Assembly (NCBI GenBank): GCA_020721385.1
Contig: DYMW01000061.1
Location: 2,395 to 8,807 of the forward strand
DNA from: Sulfurovum sp.
GTDB taxonomy: Bacteria > Campylobacterota > Campylobacteria > Campylobacterales > Sulfurovaceae
Direction: 5' to 3'
Length of the DNA stretch: 6,413 bases
Shown here in pieces: positions 1-5,353 of the stretch; position 1 is the stretch's first letter; every line of letters begins with the position of its first letter. Both the position numbers and the translations under genes were made by a program. Below the pieces are notes generated by a model. It was not told the DNA's origin. It searched no databases and saw nothing but the letters and a program-made list of their open reading frames with translations.

Positions 1-29
1 ATTAATAAAGAACTCGTTAACAACGCTCC
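1..29. other. Short stretch downstream of mfd
   Basis: These 29 bases follow the mfd stop codon in the direction of transcription and run off the left edge. On the minus strand they hold a very small GTT-loop inverted repeat (CGTT GTT AACG), but the stem is only 4 bp and is not followed directly by a clear U-run. I therefore do not call a terminator. Whether another gene follows mfd in the same transcript cannot be seen. Confidence 0.5.
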
Positions 30-3017
30 CTACTTCCCCTTCAAATACCCAAATGCCGTAGCAATCAAATCATCGTCATCTTTACTGTATGCTTTTAACA
101 TTACCCTATCACGTCCATCTGCAAACTCTATGAAAACGTTTTCTCCAGCGTTGGCTACTTTGGTGATTTTTTGCTCTTTGGCTAACACTTTCATGACCAT
201 TACATCAATAAATTGGCGTGAAATGGTGTCAAGTTTTCCGAATCTGTCGGCTATTTCGCTCTCTATTTCATAGATTTCGCCTGTGCTTTCACATTGAGAG
301 AGTCGTCGGTAGAGTTCTAAGCGTAATCGGTCTTCTTCAATGAGTTCTTCGTTAAGATAGGCATCAATGGTGAGTTTAATGTCCACTTGTAATGCCTCTT
401 CCTCTTTGTTTTGTCCACTCAGCTCTTTGATGGCATCTTCTAACATACGCAGATAGAGTGAATATCCTATCTGTTTGATGTGTCCCGATTGGGCTTCACC
501 AATGATGTTTCCTCCACCTCGTATCTCTAAATCGTGAAAGGCTAAAACAGCACCCGAACCCAAAGCAGAATGCGATTCTAGTGCCAAGAGTCTTCGTTTT
601 GCATTTTCGGTTAGGTACTCTTTGTCTTCAACCATAAAGTAACAATACCCCTCTTTTCCACCACGTCCAACACGTCCACGCAGTTGGTGTAAATCGGCAA
701 TACCAAAATTGTCCGCTCCATCAACAATCATCGTGTTGGCGTGTGGCATGTGAATTCCCGATTCGACAATAGAGGTTGAAAGCATCACATCATACTCACC
801 CACTTCAAACAACTCCATGTCTTTTTCGGTTTGGGCAGATGAAACTTTAGAATGAAGCACGGCAATTCTTAGTTTTGGCATCAACTTCAAGAGTACTTTT
901 TTCTTCTCTTCTATCTGTGCAATGGAGTTAAAAACATAAAATATCTGTCCTGCTCGTCGCATCTCACGCGTTATTGCCTCTTTAATGATTTTTTCATCAT
1001 AACTCTTCACAAACGTTCGAACCCCCAAACGTTCTACTGGTGGAGTTAAAATTTCAGAAAAGGTTTTCACGGAAGAGAGAGCCATGTTCAAACTTCGTGG
1101 AATCGGAGTAGCGGACATAGAGAGCAGGTGAACATTGATGGCTATCTCTTTGAGTGCCTCTTTCTGTTTCACTCCAAACTTATGCTCTTCATCTATAATA
1201 ATAAACGCCAAATTTTTAAACTCAACTTTCAGCAATGCATGGGTTCCCACAACCATGTCAACCGTACCCTCTTTTAGCCCTTTAAGCAGAGCTGTTTTTT
1301 CTTTGCCTGTGGTAAATCGGTCAAGTTTACCAAGCTTAATGCCATACTTTACAAAACGCTCTTTCATGCTTTTAAAGTGTTGTGAAGAGAGCAAAGTCGT
1401 TGGAGCAACCATCATTGATTGATAACCATTTTTCCATGCGATAAACATTCCATTCATTGCCACTTCGGTTTTACCAAATCCAACATCGGCACTTAAAAGT
1501 CTGTCCATCATGCGACCTGAACTCATCTCTTCGAGCATCGAGTTAATCGACTCTTCTTGATCTTCAGTATGGATAAATCCTGCTTCGCTCATAAAGATTT
1601 GATGATCAATCAAATCTCGTTTCAGTACAATTCCTTTTTTCAAGTGTCGTTGGGCTGAGAGGTTAATAATCTCCGAAGCAATCGCAAAGAGTTTGTCTTT
1701 CACTTGCCCTCTAAGCTTTTTGAAACTCGCTTTTCCCATCTTGTCTAAAAGAGGCAGTCCTCCACTATCTGCCACATATCTATCAATAACATTCAGGTTC
1801 TCTACAGGGATTAAAAGCAAGTCTTCATTTTGATACCCAATCAAAACAAACTCACGTGTTGCTCCCAAAACAACCCGTTTTTCAACCCCTTTAAAAAGCC
1901 CTACTCCATGATTTTCATGAACAACATAGTCACCCAATTTTAACTCATCTAAAATAATGGAGGCTTTTTTAACTTTTTTACGTTTAACGGGTTTGTTTAA
2001 CGAAATAATCACCTGCTCATCGGAGATAAGATTTACAATAACATCTTGATAAACAAACGTTACATTCTCAAAAGAGTCCAGTTGGCTTCCGCGAACAATC
2101 GACTCGTTCTTTGCCACAATGGTGATTTTTTTATGGGCATTTGCCTTCATAATCGCATTGGCGTTAATCACTTCTAGCTCTCTAAAGTTTTTCGCTTTTG
2201 GAAGAATAGGCAGGTTGAAGTTCTCTTGATTAATGAGTGGTTTATCTAAGCTGTAAATCTCTTGAAGCTCTTCTTGTAAATTTTCGACAAAAATAGGATT
2301 GAAGGTTTGCAGATAATTTTCACCCAACTCATCCAAATACCAAAACCCTAAACTGTCAATGTCTTTAACAAAAGTATCGTAGTTACTAACTTCAACACGT
2401 TTGCTCCATGATTCATACTCTCCACGGTTTAACCCCAACAATGCTGGAATAATTTTAACCGACTCCAAATCTTGAATTTCACTCTTTTGCGTATCGACCG
2501 AAAAAATACGAATGCTCTCTATATCTTCATCGAATAAAGAGATACGATAGGCATTTTCACCACCCAAAGGATAAATATCAAGAATATCTCCACGAAACGA
2601 GACTTCACCTTTTTGGGTTACAATATCGACGAAGGTATACCCCCAATAATAGAGCGTATCTTTTAAACGTGCTAACTTAAGTGTTGAAGCAAATTCCAAT
2701 ACCAAAGAGGAAAAAAACGTTTCTTTGGGCAATGGTAAAAGAAGCGTTCGTAAGGGTGCTATTAAAACTTTCTTTTTATTACCATTATAATAAGCATGAA
2801 GCATCTCTAAGAGTTCATAAATTTCAAGCTGAAAAGAGCGAAGGTCATCACCACATGTTAAACGTAAATCGGGAAGGGTAAAAGATTGATAATTTAAAAG
2901 GGTTGAAGTGTCAGCAATTTTTTGTGCATCTTTGTCATCTTTACAGACAAATAGCAACTTTTTTTTAACCTGAGTACCTTGACTTAGAAGATACTCATAA
3001 ACATCAGATTGTGTCAT
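30..3017 (-). CDS. mfd: Transcription-repair coupling factor Mfd
   Basis: This is the ATP-dependent DNA translocase that removes RNA polymerase stalled at lesions and recruits UvrA for nucleotide excision repair. The 995 residues show the family domain order. The N-terminal UvrB-like part ends around the YYWGYTF...FRGDILDIYP segment (123-150). The RNA polymerase-interacting domain lies near 357-415 (begins LKLGDYVVHENHGVG). The RecG-like translocase follows, with Walker A VGFGKTE (512-518), DEEH box (609-612), SAT motif III (635-637) and motif VI QLRGRVGRG (778-786). The TRG/RecG-like hairpin is at about 827-851 (HDLEIRGGGNIIG, QSGHIKQIG) and a C-terminal domain at about 880-995. The length matches Campylobacterota Mfd and is shorter than the roughly 1148 aa of E. 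coli, mostly in the N-terminal part. The ATG start lies 10 bases after the bactofilin stop, with no good Shine-Dalgarno sequence (nearest AGGAT about 14-16 bases upstream), so translational coupling is likely. The residue before the Walker A core is Ala510, where Gly is usual. The gene is intact. Confidence 0.97.
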   Translation of the reverse strand: MTQSDVYEYLLSQGTQVKKKLLFVCKDDKDAQKIADTSTLLNYQSFTLPDLRLTCGDDLRSFQLEIYELLEMLHAYYNGNKKKVLIAPLRTLLLPLPKETFFSSLVLEFASTLKLARLKDTLYYWGYTFVDIVTQKGEVSFRGDILDIYPLGGENAYRISLFDEDIESIRIFSVDTQKSEIQDLESVKIIPALLGLNRGEYESWSKRVEVSNYDTFVKDIDSLGFWYLDELGENYLQTFNPIFVENLQEELQEIYSLDKPLINQENFNLPILPKAKNFRELEVINANAIMKANAHKKITIVAKNESIVRGSQLDSFENVTFVYQDVIVNLISDEQVIISLNKPVKRKKVKKASIILDELKLGDYVVHENHGVGLFKGVEKRVVLGATREFVLIGYQNEDLLLIPVENLNVIDRYVADSGGLPLLDKMGKASFKKLRGQVKDKLFAIASEIINLSAQRHLKKGIVLKRDLIDHQIFMSEAGFIHTEDQEESINSMLEEMSSGRMMDRLLSADVGFGKTEVAMNGMFIAWKNGYQSMMVAPTTLLSSQHFKSMKERFVKYGIKLGKLDRFTTGKEKTALLKGLKEGTVDMVVGTHALLKVEFKNLAFIIIDEEHKFGVKQKEALKEIAINVHLLSMSATPIPRSLNMALSSVKTFSEILTPPVERLGVRTFVKSYDEKIIKEAITREMRRAGQIFYVFNSIAQIEEKKKVLLKLMPKLRIAVLHSKVSSAQTEKDMELFEVGEYDVMLSTSIVESGIHMPHANTMIVDGADNFGIADLHQLRGRVGRGGKEGYCYFMVEDKEYLTENAKRRLLALESHSALGSGAVLAFHDLEIRGGGNIIGEAQSGHIKQIGYSLYLRMLEDAIKELSGQNKEEEALQVDIKLTIDAYLNEELIEEDRLRLELYRRLSQCESTGEIYEIESEIADRFGKLDTISRQFIDVMVMKVLAKEQKITKVANAGENVFIEFADGRDRVMLKAYSKDDDDLIATAFGYLKGK

Positions 3018-3027
3018 AAACTAATAA

Positions 3028-3441
3028 TTAATATCCTAATTTTTTCGGTTGAACAATATGCACATCAGAGATATTAGAACGTTCAATTCTTCCTGAAACG
3101 ATTTTTGTCTCTCCTTCAAACACAGCATTTGGCTCAATAATAATGTTATTTACCCTAACATCTCCATATACTTTTCCATAGGGCATAATGTCAATCACTT
3201 CTCCTATAAAATTGCCACGGAACTCACCAGAAACCAACAATTTTTGAGCTTGAATTTCACCCGTAACACGTCCACTTTTCCCGACAACAACTTCACTTTG
3301 AGAAATAATAACTCCCTCAAAATCTCCATTTAATAGAATATTCCCATCACATCTAATTTCACCTTTAATCGCTGTACCTGGAGTAATAATACTCGCAGAA
3401 CTTACTGGAACAGGTTTCTTTTTCTTACCAAAAAATGCCAT
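3028..3441 (-). CDS. Bactofilin / CcmA-like cell-shape protein
   Basis: This 137-aa protein has the bactofilin (DUF583) pattern. A short basic N-terminus is followed by a core at about 17-117 with regularly spaced glycines and alternating hydrophobic residues (for example GEIRCDGNILLNGDFEG, then VVVGKSGRVTGEI, then VYGDVRVNNIIIEPNAVFEGE), as expected of a right-handed beta-helix. Bactofilins polymerise into membrane-associated filaments that position cell-wall enzymes. The Helicobacter pylori homologue CcmA, of nearly the same length, is needed for helical shape. The first residues, MAFFGKKKK, fit the hydrophobic-then-basic membrane-binding tail described for other bactofilins. The ATG at 3441 is supported by an AAAGGAAA ribosome site. 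The gene lies 52 bases after folC and 10 before mfd. In related genomes an M23 peptidase gene commonly sits beside it; none is present here. Family assignment is firm; a role in shape is inferred. Confidence 0.92.
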   Translation of the reverse strand: MAFFGKKKKPVPVSSASIITPGTAIKGEIRCDGNILLNGDFEGVIISQSEVVVGKSGRVTGEIQAQKLLVSGEFRGNFIGEVIDIMPYGKVYGDVRVNNIIIEPNAVFEGETKIVSGRIERSNISDVHIVQPKKLGY

Positions 3442-3448
3442 TTTTATT

Positions 3449-3454
3449 TCCTTT
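3449..3454 (-). promoter_or_regulatory. Ribosome binding site of the bactofilin gene
   Basis: On the minus strand AAAGGA lies about 7 bases before the ATG at 3441. It supports that start and sits directly beside the inverted repeat at 3456-3479, so folding of that repeat in RNA could affect its accessibility. Confidence 0.7.
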
Positions 3455-3455
3455 G

Positions 3456-3479
3456 TAATACTTGAATGTGTAAGTATTA
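3456..3479. repeat. Inverted repeat before the bactofilin gene (8-bp arms, 8-bp spacer)
   Basis: TAATACTT (3456-3463) and AAGTATTA (3472-3479) are perfect inverted copies separated by GAATGTGT. The right arm overlaps the proposed -10 box and the left arm stops one base short of the Shine-Dalgarno stretch. No T-run follows on either strand, so it does not look like an intrinsic terminator. It is placed where a dimeric repressor would bind across the transcription start, or where a hairpin would form in read-through RNA from folC. The arms are AT-rich, so chance cannot be excluded. Confidence 0.6.
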
Positions 3480-3481
3480 TA
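3476..3481 (-). promoter_or_regulatory. Putative -10 box of a bactofilin-mfd promoter
   Basis: The minus strand reads a perfect TATAAT hexamer 34 bases before the bactofilin ATG, which would place the start of transcription near 3469. No -35 hexamer is found at 16-18 bases. TTGACT at 3505-3510 is 23 bases away, which is too far, but Campylobacterota sigma-70 promoters often lack a conserved -35 and rely on AT-rich upstream DNA, as is present here. It would give bactofilin and mfd their own transcription in addition to read-through from lptE-folC. Confidence 0.5.
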
Positions 3482-3493
3482 TCTAATAATTAT

Positions 3494-4684
3494 TTATTTT
3501 TTAAAGTCAAAATTTATTTTGTATAAAAATGCCTCAACCACATAAAATGAACCAAATACCAAGTACTCCTCCTTGTCATTTAACGATTCAAAAAAAGTAT
3601 AAGGGATTTCTAACGTTTTCAATTTTAACTCTAACTGCTCCATATCCACAGCACGTTGTGTTTGCAAAGTAATCAATTCAACCCGTTTAATATACTTTTT
3701 AAACACTTTAAGTATATTACCATAATCTTTATCATTTAAAGCATTATAAACCAAAACTATTCTTTTTTGTTTATATTTTTCTTCTAAAGATTGAACCATT
3801 GCCTCAGATGCCAAAAGATTATGCCCCACATCAATACGTACATTAGGAAGTAGAGGATAAAAGCGTCCAAAGAGTGTTACACGCTTTAAATCTTCAATTT
3901 TATAAGCCAAACTCAATGTTTTAAGTGCATAAAGTGCCAATAAGGTATTCTCATAAAGATACCTTGTCCATCCCAATGTCTTGGTTGTCTTCAAAATTGC
4001 TTCTGCTTCAACACCATATATTTTTTTTAACTCATCAACCCTATAAAGTGTCGCATCTTTCTCTAATGCTATCCTTTTAGCCACTTTATAGACGGTTTCA
4101 CTTGACTGTAATGCTACAATCACTTTTTTTTCTATGGAATTTATTTTAGTGGTTGCAATTGCTTCAATCGTAGAACCCAAAAAATCTTGATGGTCAATGC
4201 CAATGGGAGTAATAACACTCAACGCTTTACTCACCACATTCGTGGCATCAAACTCTCCACCAAGCCCTGCTTCTAGTACAATCACCTCTAACTTTTCCAT
4301 GACCACCAATGCTAAAAGTGTTGTATATTCAAAATAACTCAAAGCTTCACTCATGACTTGACCCAAAATGGCATAGAGCTTTTGATGGGCAATCTCTAAA
4401 ACCTCATCACTTACATCTTTGCCCTCTATCCAAATGCGTTCATTGAACTTTATAATATGTGGTGAAGAGAAATGCCCAACACGTTTACCCATACAGTCAA
4501 GCAAGGTTGCCATAATCCGTCCCGTACTTCCTTTACCATTTGTTCCCACAATATGAATAACCAATGGTTGAGCAATATAAGGTTTTAACACCGCATACGC
4601 TTGATGTACCCGTTCATGGTCAATCTCTTTATAATAGAGGGGTTTCTCTTCTATGAATGTTTTAAATAGTGGATTACTTTTCAT
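3494..4684 (-). CDS. folC: Dihydrofolate / folylpolyglutamate synthase FolC
   Basis: This Mur-ligase-family cytoplasmic enzyme adds glutamate, with ATP, to dihydropteroate and/or reduced folates, completing and retaining the folate cofactors. With the start chosen here it has 396 residues, about the family length. Visible motifs are the P-loop GTNGKGST (47-54), SSPHI (73-77), the family signature GLGGEFDATN (140-149), GIDHQDFLGST (162-172) leading to Lys180, GRF (263-265) and DVGHN (275-279), with the C-terminal ligase domain at about 290-396. The stretch after Lys180 reads INSIEKK rather than the common AGI form, and the second-domain motif is DVGHN rather than DGAHN; both look like lineage variation. 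I prefer the ATG at 4684, which overlaps the end of lptE by 11 bases and is preceded by GGAAG and, 11 bases upstream, AAAGG. The frame is also open from a TTG at 4717, which is less likely. Whether it has both activities cannot be told from sequence. Confidence 0.95.
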   Translation of the reverse strand: MKSNPLFKTFIEEKPLYYKEIDHERVHQAYAVLKPYIAQPLVIHIVGTNGKGSTGRIMATLLDCMGKRVGHFSSPHIIKFNERIWIEGKDVSDEVLEIAHQKLYAILGQVMSEALSYFEYTTLLALVVMEKLEVIVLEAGLGGEFDATNVVSKALSVITPIGIDHQDFLGSTIEAIATTKINSIEKKVIVALQSSETVYKVAKRIALEKDATLYRVDELKKIYGVEAEAILKTTKTLGWTRYLYENTLLALYALKTLSLAYKIEDLKRVTLFGRFYPLLPNVRIDVGHNLLASEAMVQSLEEKYKQKRIVLVYNALNDKDYGNILKVFKKYIKRVELITLQTQRAVDMEQLELKLKTLEIPYTFFESLNDKEEYLVFGSFYVVEAFLYKINFDFKK

Positions 4685-5192
4685 CTTCCAATAAACCTTT
4701 CGCTGAAATATAGGCAATAAACTGATCCAATGCCTTTATAGAACCTTGTTCAATCGCCTTAAACCGTAAATCATTCGAAATAATTGCACTTGGTCGAATC
4801 GGAAACTGATACCGTCCTACAATTAAACGATTCTCCTGTATCTTCCCTTTTGTAAACTCAAAACGCAACGTAATCACTGCTTGATAGTAGACCACATACC
4901 CATTTTGGTCATACTGCAATGGCATAAACCCAATATGATGATAGATAATGCGTATCAGACTCTCCTCTGTACCTTTACGATTTACTTTCGCTCCCAAACG
5001 GGTATAAATTGCTTTATGCAATGCATCTTTAATCAATACCGCATTTTCAGGGTCAGACATAGAAACATCCACCTCTGTCGCAATATTCTTGCCCAATACC
5101 TGTGGTGTATAGTGGGATGAAGGTTTATAACCACAAGCAGTAAGGAGTAGTAACGTTACCAATAAATTTAATGTAAGTACACGTTTTTGCAT
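4674..5192 (-). CDS. lptE: LPS-assembly lipoprotein LptE-like
   Basis: LptE is the outer-membrane lipoprotein that plugs the LptD barrel and helps deliver lipopolysaccharide to the cell surface. This 172-aa protein starts with a lipoprotein signal: Lys3-Arg4, a hydrophobic stretch at 5-19, and the lipobox LTAC with Cys20 as the acylated residue. Directly after it comes GYKP, the usual LptE mature N-terminus (CGYxP/CGFxP). The rest (about 35-165) is a mixed alpha/beta region with the pattern of a strand, a helix (ENAVLIKDALHKAIYTRLG) and further strands (RIIYHHIGF, VVYYQAVITLRFEF), ending in a helix, consistent with the LptE fold. The ATG at 5192 has only a weak purine-rich AGAAGAGAG site about 10 bases upstream. 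It is the first gene of the cluster and its end overlaps folC. In C. jejuni, as I recall, leuS lies upstream of this gene; here a divergent gene does. Family identity is good but LptE sequences are weakly conserved. Confidence 0.85.
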   Translation of the reverse strand: MQKRVLTLNLLVTLLLLTACGYKPSSHYTPQVLGKNIATEVDVSMSDPENAVLIKDALHKAIYTRLGAKVNRKGTEESLIRIIYHHIGFMPLQYDQNGYVVYYQAVITLRFEFTKGKIQENRLIVGRYQFPIRPSAIISNDLRFKAIEQGSIKALDQFIAYISAKGLLEDEK

Positions 5193-5231
5193 GAATGTGT
5201 TGCTCTCTTCTATTTTAAAATTTAAAAAGAT

Positions 5232-5240
5232 ATTTTATCA
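5232..5240 (-). promoter_or_regulatory. Putative extended -10 promoter of lptE-folC
   Basis: On the minus strand TGATAAAAT combines an extended TG element with a 5-of-6 match to TATAAT. It would start transcription near 5225, about 33 bases before the lptE ATG. No convincing -35 is present. In such AT-rich DNA, chance matches are common, so this is only the best of several candidates. Confidence 0.4.
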
Positions 5241-5320
5241 TTATTTTGAAGTGGTCTCTATTTGACTAATGGTAAAAATCTAATCTTTTTTTAAAAAATA
5301 TAAGGTATAGTTATATAAAG

Positions 5321-5326
5321 TATAAT
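5321..5326 (+). promoter_or_regulatory. Putative -10 box of the SQR-like gene
   Basis: A perfect TATAAT lies 27 bases before the ATG at 5354 and would start transcription near 5333, leaving a leader of about 20 bases that contains the ribosome site. There is no recognisable -35. A second, weaker hexamer, TATAGT, lies 15 bases upstream at 5306-5311, so start sites may be staggered. Confidence 0.5.
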
Positions 5327-5340
5327 TAAAACAGATAAGC

Positions 5341-5346
5341 AGGAGA
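5341..5346 (+). promoter_or_regulatory. Strong ribosome binding site of the SQR-like gene
   Basis: AGGAGA lies 7-8 bases before the ATG at 5354. It is the best Shine-Dalgarno match in the window and fixes the start of this gene. It contrasts with the weak sites before lptE and mfd and suggests high translation. Confidence 0.85.
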
Positions 5347-5353
5347 AAATAAA

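Larger units (their letters stand above)
5193..5353. other. Divergent intergenic region between lptE and the SQR-like gene
   Basis: This 161-bp, strongly AT-rich stretch lies between two divergent genes and holds no open frame worth calling. It carries a candidate promoter in each direction, annotated separately, and an imperfect direct repeat at 5302-5313 and 5317-5328. The A/T tracts (for example 5285-5299) suit the T-rich upstream regions of Campylobacterota promoters. I see no riboswitch, small RNA or terminator. Confidence 0.75.

Noticed and set aside
1..29. Possible intrinsic terminator after mfd
   Set aside because: The only stem is 4 bp with no U-run directly after it, and the region is cut by the window edge.
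1135..1422. Open frame of 95 codons on the plus strand
   Set aside because: It is antisense to the conserved translocase part of mfd, has no ribosome site and shows a serine-rich low-information protein typical of a shadow frame.
2681..2881. Open frame of 66 codons on the plus strand
   Set aside because: It lies antisense within the N-terminal coding region of mfd and has no recognisable protein features or start signals.
2949..2966. A-AAA-AAG slippery sequence in mfd codons 18-20
   Set aside because: It matches a -1 frameshift heptamer in frame, but it lies near the N-terminus of an intact gene and I see no stimulating hairpin or useful alternative product.
4021..4028. Run of eight T (A8 in folC sense) as a possible phase-variable tract
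   Set aside because: It encodes ordinary Lys-Lys codons in frame, the gene is intact, and folC is a housekeeping gene in which switching would be harmful; eight bases is short for phase variation.
4685..4717. Longer FolC starting at a TTG codon at 4717, adding 11 residues
   Set aside because: The extra residues (begins with PIFQRKVYWK) lie wholly within lptE, no good ribosome site precedes the TTG, and the ATG at 4684 gives a normal FolC N-terminus with purine-rich sequence just upstream.
4881..5120. Open frame of 79 codons on the plus strand
   Set aside because: It is antisense to the lptE-like gene, which has a clear lipoprotein signal and family features; the opposite frame has none.
5213..5227. 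Near-palindromic TTTTAAAATTTAAAA before lptE
   Set aside because: It consists only of A and T runs, is imperfect, and is expected by chance in this AT-rich region.
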